The translations under genes were made by a program, and so were the position numbers. This document shows, piece by piece, positions 23,504 through 35,275 of a DNA stretch of 64,000 nt (positions are counted from its first letter, which is position 1; each line of letters opens with the position of its first letter). The notes beneath the pieces were generated by a model. That model was given only the letters and a program-made list of their open reading frames with translations. It did no database searches and was not told the origin of the DNA. This DNA is from Synaphobranchus kaupii (lineage: Eukaryota; Chordata; Actinopteri; Anguilliformes; Synaphobranchidae): positions 3,744,590 through 3,808,589 of the forward strand of contig CM056397.1 of assembly GCA_029718625.1 (NCBI GenBank), read 5' to 3'.

Positions 23504-23968
23504 TCACAGAGGCTTGGGTTTCTGGGGATGCTGTTTGTGGAAGTTGATAATGAGGGAGTGATCCAAGATGAGGCCCTTATGAAGCCAGGACCGTTCTTCG
23601 GGGCCATACCCCTCCCAGTCCACGAGATATTGGAAGCCCCGGCCCCTACAGCGGATGTCAAGGATGCGTCCTACCGTGTAGGCCGGGGCGTCGTCAATCA
23701 TCCGGGGCGGTGGTGGAATTTCCGCGGGAGCACTGAGGGGGCTGGAGGCCACAGGCTTGACCTGACTGACGTGAAAAGAGGGGTGAATTTTAAGTGAGGC
23801 GGGGGAGTGACAGTTTAATGGTTACCGGGTTTATGATGCTGAGGATAGGGAAGGGACCGATGAATCGGGGCTGCAGCTTCTTGGAGGTAGACTGCAGAGG
23901 GATGGTGGAGGTGGATAACCAGACCTGCTGACCGGGCTTGTACTGCGGGGCTGCAGTACAGCCCTTAT
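23504..23968 (-). pseudogene. Gypsy integrase C-terminus with GPY/F module and chromodomain
   Basis: The end of a Ty3/Gypsy Pol polyprotein. Reading from 23968 leftward: [18 protein letters not shown], then the GPF module [15 protein letters not shown] with IKLSLP. A one-base frameshift follows near 23795, then the linker [14 protein letters not shown] and a C-terminal chromodomain ([30 protein letters not shown]). Chromodomains of such integrases guide insertion to marked chromatin. The frame stops at 23504, just before the polypurine tract. Protease, reverse transcriptase, RNase H and the catalytic core of integrase are absent: similarity ends at about 23968 where a TTATTATTATG stretch begins. 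Confidence 0.85.
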
Positions 23969-24167
23969 TATTATGGGCTTATTATTATGAACTGGGAACA
24001 AACCACCTTTAGCTTGATCATCCATGGTTTTTCTCAAAATATCTCTTTCCTCTCAATACTTTAGCTGTCTGAGTATTGCTGTTAAGACCCAGATCACTCT
24101 CCATCCTCATAATCTCTCTCTACTACTTTTCTGCCTGCTTTTTAAATTCCTTAGTCCTGTTGTGTGT

Positions 24168-24414
24168 ATCTGAACAAAAAAAAAAGCCAAGTTACTCATG
24201 CATAGCCTACAGAGTGCTGTCTATAAGTCCTTAATTCCAACTTGCAAAAACTAGGCCTGCCTTTTAAAGTATTCATATCAAAATGTGGCCAAGTTACAAC
24301 TAACAATATTGCCTATCGTATCCCACACTAAATAAACTAGCTCTATTCTAAAGCAATGCTATCCAAACTTTCCTAAATTATTTAATGCAACTTGGCCCTG
24401 TGTTTCTTCATCTT
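24168..24414 (+). repeat. Repeat R, copy C (short)
   Basis: Matches 16555-16800 of copy A nearly base for base (AAGCCAAGTTACTCATGCAT, AACTAGGCCTGCC, TGGCCAAGTTACAACTAAC, CTATCCAAACTTTCC). It stops after CTTCATCTTAG. It stands in inverted orientation to copy B, which begins about 430 bp to the right. It preserves the uninterrupted TTAA site at 24231-24234. Confidence 0.8.
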
Positions 24415-24844
24415 AGCAGTTGATGAATAATTACACTCCAGAAAGGATATGGTTAAACGTTGTTGGCAAGTTTACTTGAAAATGTACAGGTTTTAAAATG
24501 TTAACTGCTGCTACAGATTTATGTACAATTCCCAAACAGACATTTATATCAAGAAACATCATGCACAATAGAGAGGGGGGGATGAATAAAGAAATGCAGA
24601 TAAAAATGAGTAATATTTTTACCTAAAAAATAGCGTACATAATAGCATATTTTTACAAATGTATCCAGACAGGTTTCTGGGTCAGATGATGGGAAATAAG
24701 TAATAGTGCTAATTTTCTTAACATAATAATAGTTATGATAACAGAATTTTGTGAACACAAGGATATCTATGCTCTGTAGGACCACACAAGTTTTGAAATC
24801 AGACACAGAAATAGAAATCAACACATCTGAATAAGAAATTCCAC
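24415..24844. other. No gene recognised
   Basis: Spacer between two inverted copies of repeat R. The minus-strand open frame 24549-24938 runs into the repeat, has no recognisable domain and is most likely accidental. Confidence 0.5.
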
Positions 24845-25081
24845 TATAAACTATTCTCATTTCGCAGTTTGATGTGGCACATACAGTTTCATTGACCACC
24901 TTCTCTTGAGATGGTAAGATGAACAAACACAGGGCCAAGTTGCATTAAATAATTTAGGAAAGTTTGGATAGCATTGCTTTAGAATAGAGCTTGTTTATTT
25001 AGTGTGAGCTACGATAGGCAATATTGTTAGTTGTAACTTGGCCACATTTTGACAGGCCTAGTTTTTGCAAGTTGGAATTAA

Positions 25082-26939
25082 AGGTATACTATGTAGTTTC
25101 AGAACACCAGATGGCGATATAGAGCACATAGGAGAAAAAGGCTCCCCGAAAATTGCTTATCACGTGTTATTCTCAGACACGCACGACGACGCACAAGCAT
25201 TGTGGTGACGTTTCACACATAGTTTCTCTGACCGTGGACTCAATTCAATTCACTTTATTGGCATGACAAGACATTGCATCTGTATTGTCAAAGCATACTG
25301 CTTTAAAACAGTCGAAGACATACATCTAACTCTGAACAATACAAAACAGCAAAGACTAGAAACGAATGAACAGTAACCATACATGAAAACAAGAACTTTT
25401 CTTTGATTATGGATTTAGAAATAACAATAATGTAAAATAATAAAGTACAATTCAAAATAATAATAATTATCAATAGAAATTATAATAATGATGATGAGAA
25501 CGACAAATACGATCTTATAACGTGAATATAATAAATGTTTAAAAAATTTAAATTGGTTTATAATGATCTCTGTCACTCACTGTCCCTAAGACGATGGCAG
25601 GCAGCTATATATTGTGCTGCTAGATCACAGCACGTCCTCTCCTCTCCTAAGAGGATGGGGAGTTTTTGGATGTCTGTAAACTTTTTAATTGAGGGTATCT
25701 CTGATTTATTTTAGGAAAATATTTATTTCTGATTTGATTCGCATAAAGTGCCACTGTCTCAACGAATGTTTCTCCTCCCGGAGTCTGTTGACTCTATCAC
25801 TGTCACTGATCAAGCTATCCTCTTCCCCTGGCCCTGCCTCGCCCACCACAAACACGATTGTCGCTTTGGATAAAAGCTTTTGTTTATGTAATGACTGCCC
25901 CTCACCCTTCCTCTGGGGCCGCGACCACTGGATGTTGATGGCTACAGAATGAACCGAGCAGAATTACAAAATTATGACTTTGAATTATTTTATGAAAATG
26001 AACAGTGGTCAAATTTACAGAGCAATAGCTAAGATTACTAACTTATATGCTTTGAGCATGTAACGTACTCTCCATTTACATGATCAAGGTTTGGTCAAAC
26101 ATGATAGACTATTGTCAATAATAAACAAACATCACGACAATAGATAGCCTTAGCTATCGATAGCTGCTACGTTATGGGAAGGATGTTCTTGGTCTTATCT
26201 GTTCTGTAGTTACTTCGATGACGTTTCTGTAAGCACTTATTGTATGTCGCTTTGGATAAAAGCGTCTGCTAAATGACTATAATGTAATGTAGCTAGGTGT
26301 ATGGTCGCTATTTTTATAATGATGTTGTTACCTCCTTGGCTGAAAACATCTTGCTAATGAGTAAGGGCAGAAACATACCTCACACAAATAGCTACGCGAA
26401 CGTGGACGCTTCGAGCTACGCGAACAGTTTTTCTTTTGCCATGACATTTGTGAAAGACAAACCGGAGGAAAGCACAGATCAAACAAGAAAGTTGTTAACT
26501 GTTGTTGCCTGCTATAGCATCCCTTGCTGCAACGCTCTGGCTTGTCTTTCACAAATGTCATGGCAAAAGAAAAACTGTTCACGTAGTTCGAAGCGTCCAC
26601 GTTCTCGTATTTGCGTGAGGCATGTTTTGGTCCTAAGCTAAAATAAGAGTTTACCTGGAAGCCTGCTTACATGGCCTGGCCATGTCAATCAAATGAGCAG
26701 GAACCGCCCATTCATGACGTTAACACAATTTTAGCTGTTTCAGGCTTTAAAAATGGTGGCGGGATGTCAACAGTGTAACATTCAAAACATTAACAAAAAA
26801 ACACTTTGCGAACGACTTATGAGGTAGGAAATACATTCAACATGTTTATTAGACCACAAGGACACATACGTACAATGTTTTTTGGGGAGAAAATTTGAAT
26901 GTAAACGAATTGTTTACAATGAAACTACATAGTATACCG
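25082..26939. mobile_element. TTAA-flanked (piggyBac-like) non-autonomous element
   Basis: Flanked by TTAA on both sides (25078-25081 and 26940-26943). The ends are inverted repeats: GGTATACTATGTAGTTTC on the left, GAAACTACATAGTATACC on the right, differing only in the outermost base. TTAA duplication is the hallmark of the piggyBac superfamily. The 1858-bp interior holds no transposase. It contains a CAATTCACTTTATTGGCATG retroposon-like stretch at 25242, two L2-type tail phrases (25860, 26249) and a long hairpin (26371-26627). The empty site GTCCTTAATTCC is kept at 16603 and 24228. Confidence 0.78.
26371..26627. repeat. Long hairpin (inverted repeat, ~87-90-bp arms)
   Basis: The left arm, 26371-26460 (CACACAAATAGCTACGCGAA, GTGGACGCTTCGAGCTACG, CATGACATTTGTGAAAGACA), is the reverse complement of 26541-26627 with a few mismatches. 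The loop is about 80 bp. Because of the symmetry, the same peptide (SFAMTFVKDKPE) is encoded on both strands; these frames are not genes. Confidence 0.8.
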
Positions 26940-27295
26940 TTAAGGACTTATAGACAGCACTCTGTACGCTATGCGTGAGTAACTTGGCTTTTTTTATCAC
27001 TTATTTTTGGTAGCTAACTAGATAGAAGATAATGACATTGAGAGAGACATGCATACAGAATACATGCATTCCAAATAAATGCATGCAGACATTCGCGTAA
27101 AAATAACGCTGACGAGCATGGAAAGATTACCAATATATATTACCGATAGCCCACAATTACGTTAAAAGAGTTTGTAGATGAGCTGTATTTAATGTCTAAT
27201 AAAATACAATGAACAGCACCACCTGAAATATGGATAATGAAGAAGCATGTCAATTAATTAACCAAGTCTATATGGAGACATCCACGCACAATAGG

Positions 27296-30200
27296 ATCAG
27301 CAGTTGTAGCCAAAACGGACCAGTGTACACGGACCACTGGTCAGTATCAGTAGGGGGGTGCTAGAGAGCAACGGACCAGTGTACACGGACCACTCCAAGT
27401 GGTCCGCGGACCACACGGACCACTACCAGTAGAGGCGCTAGAGAGCAACGGACCAGTGTACACGGACCACTCCAAGTGGTCCGCGAGTGGTCCATGGATA
27501 GAACTACCGGTCCGTGGACCAGTAATACATTCTATATAGCGCTTTTCATTTTACAGAGAAAATCTCAAAGTGCTTTACAACGGCAAGTAGCCTAGAGCAA
27601 ACAGAGAAACAGACCGAGCATCAAAGTGCATAACATAGAGCAATTATTAACAGACAGCAACACTGGCACGTAGATAGCTACAGAGCTACAGCAATAAATG
27701 CATAAACAAATAAAGTAAAGTGAAAATAAGGAAATATGTATCATTACATGTGAAATAGCCTGAAAAAATAGGCTAATATAACCTACAGATTTATTCGTTT
27801 TACCGTCTGAAGTGAACAGTCGATCGTCTCAAGTCAATTGCGGTCATAAGCAAAAATAAGGAAATATGTAGGCTAACGTTATCCTTACATGTCACATAAA
27901 TAAATATATGGATTGATCTGTTTTACTGTCTGAAGTAAAGTCATCCTTCTAAACGGACCAGTGTACACGGACCACTCCAAGTGGTCCGCGGACCACACGG
28001 ACCACTACCAGTAGAGGCGCTAGAGAGCAACGGACCAGTGTACACGGACCACTCCAAGTGGTCCGCGAGTGGTCCATGGATAGAACTACCGGTCCGTGGA
28101 CCAGTAATACATTCTATGTACAGAGGATTCCTGTGGTCCGCGGACCACTGGTCACAACCAGCAGAGGCGCTAGAGAGCAACGGACCAGTGTACACGGTCC
28201 ACGAGTGGTCCTTGGACCAGTAATACATTCTATATAGCGCTTTTCATTTTACAGAGAAAATATCAAAGTGCTTTACAACGGCAAGTAGCCTACAGCAAAC
28301 AGAGAAACAGACAGAGTATCAAAGTGCGTAACATACAGCAATTATTAACAGACAGCAACACTGGAATGCAGATAGAGAATGGTTTTCAACTCAGTAGCCT
28401 ATACATTCTGTGTGCGAGTGGTCCGTGGACAGACTTAGTGCTCCGCGTATACAGATGTTTTAGTATCTAGCATCTTACTATAGCAAATTACTAATGAATA
28501 GCCTACAGCAATAAATAGGCTACATAAACAAAAATAAAACAAAAATAAGGAAATATTACATGTGAAATTAATAAATAGGCTCATATAACCTATGGATTGT
28601 TTACCGTCTAAAGTTAACATTCGTCCATCTGAAGTCAATGTTATAGCCGGCTACTCTAAGAACACTGGTGTGCTGCAAATATGGCCATAAATAACCGATT
28701 ATTTAAATAATACCCAATGTAGTGGTTCAGCGGTTAATATTCAGACATTTAATTATGTATCTCCGCGGTTAACGCTGAAAACTACTAAGCAAGGGTACAA
28801 AGGGCATTGATTGACGATGGCTATTGCGTAGGCTACTACCTGTTGTCCTGTTTATGGAAAATGACATCAATGCTGTCAGCTGTGCTGGACCACAGCATCT
28901 TACTTTCACTTAATACCCGTGTTGTTGAGTAGGCTAACCTTAGCAACCTAAATCGCCAACCTAGAGAAGAATAAACTGGACAGATCCTGATTTCCCTAGT
29001 CGTGGTAAAATAATTTATAAAGGGGAAAAAAAGCTTCCATTGATTTTACAATATAGCCTACTTATTTACAATTTAAAAATCATAGTGTCAACCAGGGGCT
29101 AACCTAATGAATTAAGGCACATGCGGAACCATTTTCTAAATAATGTGGAATAAGATTTGTATTTATTTATTTATTTTATGCTCCCCTACTCATTTTAGTT
29201 CCCCTCTTCCCTGAGAGGGGGACATCATCAGGGAGCATCGCAATAAAGCATCTCCATTAACCTACTTCAGACGGTAAAACAGATCAATCCATATATTTAT
29301 CTATGTGACATGTAATGATAATGTTAGCCTTTTTACCAGCAGCCATACCACTATGCAATCTGCACCTGCTGAATGGCTGAAGCTAAGCAGGTTGTGGGCT
29401 TGGTTAGTACTTGGATGGGAGACCTCTGGGGAAAACTAAGTTGCTGCTGGAAGTGGTGTTGGTGGGCCAGTAGGGGGCAGTCTTCCCTCTGGTCAAATAA
29501 ACCCCAATGCCCCAGTGCAGTGATGGGGACACTGTGCTGTAGGAGATGCCGTCTTTCGGATGAGACGTTAAACCGAGGTCCTGACTCACTGTGGTCATTA
29601 AAGATCCCATGACACTTATCGTAAAGAGTAGGGGTTTCCCCGGTGTCCTGGCTAAACTCCCAACCCAGGCTCATTCAATCTGCCACCTAATCATCCCCCA
29701 GTTTAATTGGCTAAAAAAATTATTCTCTCCCTCTCCACCTCAGCTGATGTGTGGTGAGCATGCTGGCGCAAAATGGCTGCCGTTGCATCACCCAGGTGGG
29801 TGCTACACATTGGTGGTGGTAGAGGCGAGTTTCCCCCTCATCATTGTAAAGCGCTTTGAGTATCTAGAAAGGCGCTATATAAATGCCATGCATTATTATT
29901 ATTATTACATATTTCCTTATTTTTGCATATGACCGTAAATGACTTGAGACGACCGACTGTTCACTTCAGACTGTAAAACGAATAAATCTGTAGGTTATGT
30001 TAGCCAATTTCAGGCAATTTTTGGTTATTTAGGCAATTTCACATGTAATGATACACATTTCCTTATTTTCGCTTTACTTTATTTGTTGGACCACTCGCGG
30101 ACCACTTGGAGTGGTCCCTGTAAACTGGTCCGTTGCTCTCTAGCGCCTCCACTGGTAGGTACCAGTGGTCCGTGTACACTGGTCCATTTAAAAGGACGAC

Positions 30201-30769
30201 TGTTTACTTCAGACGGTAAAACAGATCAATCCATATATTTATTTATGTGACATGTAATGATAACGTTAGCCTACATATTTCCTTATTTTTGCTTATGACC
30301 GCAAATGACTTGAGACGAACATGTAATGATACATATTTCCTTATTTTCGCTTTACTTTATTTGTTTATGCATTTATTGCTGTAGCTCTGTAGCTATCTAC
30401 GTGCCAGTGTTGCTGTCTGTTAATAATTGCTGTATGTAACGCACTTTGATGCTCTGTTTCTCTGTTTGCTGTAAGGCTTCTTGCTGTTGTAAAGCACTTT
30501 GAGATTTTCTCTGTAAAATGAAAAGCGCTATATAGATGTATTACTGGTCCACGGACAGGTAGTTCTATCCATGGACCACTCGCGGACCACTTGGAGTAGT
30601 CCGTGTACACTGGTCCGTTGCTCTCTAGCGCCTCTACTGGTAGTGGTCCGTGTGGTCCGCGGACCACTTGGAGTGGTCCGTGTACACTGGTCCGTTGCTC
30701 TCTAGCGCCCCTAGTGATACTGACCAGTGGTCCGTGTACACTGGTCCGTTTCAGCTACAACCCCCTCTC
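27296..30769. mobile_element. Foldback element with 9-bp target duplication
   Basis: A 3474-bp insertion in repeat R flanked by a perfect 9-bp duplication CACAATAGG (27287-27295, 30770-30778). The ends are inverted: GTTGTAGCCAAAACGGACC on the left, GGTCCGTTTCAGCTACAAC on the right. The arms are built of many inverted and direct copies of GGACCAGTGTACACGGACCA, GCTAGAGAGCAACGG and an AGCGCTTTTCATTTTACAG block. They span about 27296-28640 and 29907-30769. The core 28640-29330 has no open frame. A 5S-SINE sits in the right half. Nine-bp duplications and long terminal inverted repeats suggest a Mutator-like or other foldback transposon, but no transposase is present to decide. Confidence 0.8.
29331..29906 (+). 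mobile_element. 5S rRNA-derived SINE (SINE3 type)
   Basis: The head resembles 5S rRNA: AGCCATACCACTATGCAATC at 29340, then GGCTGAAGCTAAGCAGG, GGTTAGTACTTGGATGGGAG and ACC, i.e. the internal pol III control region of 5S genes. The middle carries CGGATGAGACGTTAAACCGA with GGTCCTGAC, the core of this SINE class. The tail has GTAAAGCGCTTTGAGT and AAAGGCGCTATATAAATG, then (ATT)n, the LINE-like end used for retroposition. It inserted between GTTAGCCT and ACATATTTCC inside the foldback; the uninterrupted site is at 30262-30285. Confidence 0.85.
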
Positions 30770-30830
30770 CACAATAGGCTAGATGCAAACACATTACAAT
30801 GCTGAAAGAAAAACATACAGCCTAAATAGT

Positions 30831-32262
30831 TTGCATAAGTAAAATATGGAAATACAGTTTTAAAATAGGCCTATTAGTATTCTATAGAAATACATATAAC
30901 GTTAGGCTATTCAACACTGGCTTGCCGGATGCATAACTCCGAGCTTCTATGTCTGGGCTACGAGGTGCTGAGTTCATAATGAGCAGAGCATAATTCCAAT
31001 AGTATGGACCCTGGCTCCGGTATTGCCGGATCACCCTTCTCCATAATTCCAGCGCGTTTTTTTCCGGTAGTGTAACGTTACCTGTGGGAAATCTTTTGGT
31101 ACCGAACCATGTAGCTAGGTTTAGTTTAGTTTTTTGTACTGCAATGGACGTATAAGGCATGTAGATTCACTTTGTTAGCCTAGCTTGTACCTGCTTCCTG
31201 ACTAGCAGCTGAATGACATTTCTCTGGCAAAACAGAAGTTAATGTTTTAGACGTTAATGTGAGAGTCTGTGGTCATTGTGGTTACTTCTGTAGGAAGCCC
31301 TAAAAAGTGCCAAACTCTCGGTGCTGTATAGGTATGGGGCATGCCCCACCAGGCCGTAACTTGGCGGATGGCATGCCTGCCATCCCAATATCCTTGACAA
31401 AAAATTTTTATTTGCACCTGTTTTAAGATAGCATACTTTGGCTTTTTGGAGCACTATGCTTTCAAAAAGTAATTAAAGTTTTCCAAGAACTGAAGATCTT
31501 CCAGAAATTTTAGGTCTTTCAGAATTCCAGAAAGTGGCAATGATACTCATAATAGCCACCCATGCCCTTGTTCTCCCACAACTAAAAAACACTCTCCACT
31601 TTCTATTTATTCTTTCACTCACATTCATTTGTGCCTTCTGAGTGTCTTTCTTATATGAAGACAATATCATTTTCATTTTGAAAAGTTTCTAAACCCAAGC
31701 TCATTATTAATCTAGTGTCCGGATCTGTGTCGGCTCGTCATCCCCTGCCCCTCATCCCACAGCCTGGCACTAGCTGCTCCCCTATCTGGCCATAGGACCC
31801 CAATTGAAAGCATTTCATAGACTCATTTCCATCAAAGGAAAGATTCCTCGCCTTCTATAGTGGAATTAGGGTTAAGTTACATTGAAATTGTTTTCCCATA
31901 TCTGACCAAAGCTTTGAACAGCATTCCATATCATCAATATAGAGTAGAATATTTAATAGAATTTCCTTGGTAACCGGTGAACATAACGGCAAAGCCGTCA
32001 CTTTCATTTCTAATCCTTCGGTATCAACTTTATGCACTAAGGTCTCAATTGCTAGAACAACAGTTGTGTATGCATTCTAGATGCAGTTTTTATGTTGTCA
32101 TGGCATACCTTTTCTCTTACCACAAACAAACAGCCCTCTATGGAGATGGAGTTATTTGGATAAATATCTCTGGGAAAAACTGTTTTTCTACCCTTTCACC
32201 AAACAGCTCCATGCACTCCCAGAGAGAGAAATGAATCTACTGGCAGTTAGACCCTGATAGCT
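30831..32262. other. No gene recognised
   Basis: No coding region or repeat that I can support. Several short minus-strand frames (30882-31160, 31254-31454, 31473-31676) lack any domain. Confidence 0.45.
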
Positions 32263-32264
32263 AG

Positions 32265-32398
32265 GGCAGAAGGGCATGGCGGATAGGGAATTGGTCTTGA
32301 AGGTTGCAGGTTTGATTCCCAGGTGGGATACATTTTCCCTTGATGTATGTCTCTCTCACTCGATAGCAGCACCTGCCAAGCCAGTGGAAAAAAAAAAC
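32265..32398 (+). mobile_element. tRNA-derived SINE (weak copy)
   Basis: The head has tRNA-like promoter boxes: GGGCATGGCGGATAGGGA in A-box position and GGTTGCAGGTTTGATTCCC containing the B box. A short body follows and then an A run at 32387-32396. The D-arm to anticodon part is shortened, so it cannot fold as a functional tRNA. No target duplication was identified. Confidence 0.6.
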
Positions 32399-34238
32399 TC
32401 ACAGACACATACACACACACAAACACACACTGGCAAGATATTTATTTATTTGTCTGTTTGTTTGCTTCTTTGCTTTCCCCCATTTCCCCTTTTTGTCTCA
32501 CCAATTTGAAATTCCAAATCATATACAATCATGGTCGTACTGCAGTCTCCTCAGTCCATGTGGAAGAGTATGTGTACAAGCATGAGAGACTTTGTACAAG
32601 CATGAGAAAGGCATTTTGAATACTTACCCTTTTTGTCAATTAAAGAGTACATTTCTGTGCTAGCACCACTTCACTGCCTTTCTGTTACATATTGAGTTAT
32701 GTTCCTCTGGCTGCTTGGTTCTCAACATACGAGCTCGAGTTTTTTGTGTGTAATACATGTCACGGCACACTGTGTAAATCTATGCAAATTGCCTTGTTTC
32801 CTTGTTTAATCGACAATGCATGATAAGGCAGATGCAGCCATGATACACCCACCGCACCCCCAGCTGTAGAGCAGAACCTGCGTCTAACTCCACTGCATAC
32901 CACTGGCATATGCAGTATTGACCTAATTAAAATAATAACTTTAGGTGTGTTATGCTGAATGATTAGTCATACATGCATTCTATGACAACAGCCATTTTAT
33001 AAAAGTACACATTGTGCATGTATAATGCAATGCAGGCATGTGCACATTCACAAACATATGCTGCCCCCTGCCCTGAGACAGCAAAAGTGCCCTTTTGGCT
33101 GTAGCCTTTTTTCTTTTTTAAACCACCATTTAAAAAGAAGAATCCCCCTCAAGCAGCCCGTTCCTGATTTTCAGCATAATGCTGAGTTTATAACATGTCT
33201 ACATTATAACTAACTAGAACATGTCTACATCAAATATATATTTTTACTATTAAAATACGGAAATGTTTATCCACTATAAATACTTTTTCTAGAATCTGAG
33301 TATGTATTAATTATAATAATGGATGTACTCTGTATATTATATTCTGTTGAATTCATTTTAAACTGTATCCGGAATGCTCAGACCTCTGAATATGTGTTTA
33401 TCCATTTTTTGTACTTACATAATTGTAGTTTACATCAGATATTTAATTATATGTAAGAACATTCTTCAGTATTTTAACTGGTAACATAGGTAACAATTTG
33501 TCACATGCTTCACGGTGACAGGCTACACCCACTACTAATCACCCGCACTTTATGTAGGACTTCACTCAGCATTTGCACAGCATACATTCTGTTAAAGGTG
33601 AACCACACTAGCACCTGGATTCTGTTTGTTGAAGGCCTTTGTGTACAAGTGTATGTATGTATTTGTGTGAGTAATTGACTCTGCCTGATGCAGTATTTGC
33701 CTCACAGACTTGCCATTCTGCATGTTGTCAGTGCAATTTATTACAATGATTACCTCTGCTCAGAGAGGCAAACTGATTTGCATTTGCATTTCCCCCATGG
33801 CTGTATAGTTATTCAATAGGTGTATTTTTTCTTACATGAAGAACTGACCGACCGTTGATATTACAATGAACTTGTCAGGGGCATTTAAATAAAATAAAAG
33901 AAATAAAAACCTAAGACGAAGAGGTTCACACATGACTTGCATTATATACTACATGACTGCGTTGGAGAATTTTCATCTCAAAAGATGGTTATTATTCTTA
34001 ACTTGATACCTGTCAATATGAAGCAATTTTAAGAACTAAGATTTTGCAACCTCTTCCGAACAAAACTCAAGGAAATGTTACTTTTGGCAAATTGTGTGTT
34101 ATAGGTGGCTGTGTATATCGAAGTATGACCAAGGTTTTACTGATTTATTGTGTTCTGCGCTGAGGTTGGTGGTTGGAGCCACCTCCTTGTTAGTTGGAAT
34201 CATTGGGCAGAGCCTGCTTGATTTTGGCCACCTGTGGC
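32399..34238. other. No gene recognised
   Basis: AT-rich sequence with an ACACAC stretch near 32410-32428. No coding region, known repeat or RNA gene was recognised. Confidence 0.45.
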
Positions 34239-34239
34239 T

Positions 34240-35275
34240 AATTGCATTACATTCATTTAGCAAACGTTTTTATCCAAAGCGACGTACAATTAGTGCATAC
34301 AGAGACATCATCAAGATCACTACAGAACAGACAAGACGAAGCACATCCTTCCCATAATGTAGCAGCTATCCTTAGTAATGAACGTTGACTGTAGTTCACA
34401 GTAAGCTGTGGGTAAATCAGCTATACTACACTTCTATTCTAAATACTATTATAAACTATAACAAACAGACAGGAAAACACAGGGAACTAGTAAACACAGG
34501 GAACTGATATTCCTAGGTTAGAATATCAGTCAAGGTGGAGTCTGAAGAGGTGTGTCTTCAGGCCTCGACGGAATGCAGGCAGGGTTGGAGTAGAACGTAG
34601 GGGAATGGGAAGTTCATTCCACCACTGAGGAGCTAAGGTGGAAAAACTCCGCAGTCGGGACGAGCGAGAGCCGTTGACATGGAGGGGGGGAAGTGCGAGT
34701 CGCCCTGCTGTAGAAGAGCGAAGTGGTTGAGCAGGAACATATTGTGTGGATTAAGTCCGGCAGGTAGGCGGGGCCTGTCCTATTGGCTGCAGTGTAGGCC
34801 AGGGTCAGAACTTTGAACCTGATCCTGGCTGCAACTGGCAGCCAGTGGAGTGACCTCAGCAGGGGGGTTACATGGGAAAATTTTGGGTTGAACACAAGCC
34901 GGGCAGCTGCATTCTGGATCAGTTGAAAAGGCAGAATGACGCAGGCCGGTAGGCTTGCGAGCAGGGAGTTGCAGTAGTCCAGGTGTGAGGTGACCATGGT
35001 CTGGACAAGAAGCTGGGTGGAGTAGGTGGTCAGGTATGGTCGAATCCTCCTGATGTTGTACAGGAGGAACCTGCAGGACCGTGCCGTCGCCCTGATGTGC
35101 TCTTTGAAGTCTAGCCGGTCGTCCAGGACCACCCGCAGGTTCCTTGCAGAGCGGGAGGCAGCCACCACGGTCCCGTCAACGGTGATGGAGAGGTCATGTA
35201 GTGGGGAGGTCTTTTACGGCATGAAGAGGAGCTCTGTCTTGTCAAGGTTGAGCTTCAGGAGTAATCAGCCACAGG
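34240..35275 (-). mobile_element. L2-clade LINE fragment, 5'-truncated
   Basis: The 3' tail (34240-34540) carries ATTCATTTAGCAAACGTTTT and AAGCGACGTACAATTAGTGC, and the part joined to it on the right encodes the end of an L2 reverse transcriptase. It ends abruptly near 35275 (CTTGTCAAGGTTGAGCTTCA, corresponding to the KLNLDKTELL block), so the catalytic YADD and everything upstream are missing. The same tail type is seen at 186-410. Confidence 0.85.
34614..35168 (-). pseudogene. L2 reverse transcriptase C-terminal fragment
   Basis: An open frame of 184 codons with the family blocks ARNLRVVLDDRLDFKEHI, SCRFLLYNIRRIRPYLT, SHLDYCNSLLASLPA, IQNAAARLVFN and SLHWLPVAARIRFKVLTL. These follow the YADD motif in intact L2 elements (thumb and C-terminal region). 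The apparent start Met is internal to the family sequence. The last ~60 residues drift into another frame (CSTTSLFYSRAT...), showing a frameshift. A fragment of ORF2, without catalytic residues. Confidence 0.82.

Larger units (their letters stand above)
24845..30830 (-). repeat. Repeat R, copy B (inverted, split by two large insertions)
   Basis: The reverse complement of copy A, present in three pieces: 24845-25081, 26940-27295 and 30770-30830. The pieces are separated by the TTAA element (25082-26939) and the foldback element (27296-30769). Removing both and rejoining gives a continuous match to 14902-16855 apart from small indels. Its own identity is unknown. Confidence 0.75.

Noticed and set aside
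24549..24938. 129-codon minus-strand frame
   Set aside because: It crosses the border of repeat R, is rich in aromatic and hydrophobic residues typical of AT-rich chance frames, and matches nothing I know.
26297..26641. Plus- and minus-strand frames sharing a peptide
   Set aside because: They are produced by the hairpin at 26371-26627, whose arms read the same on both strands.
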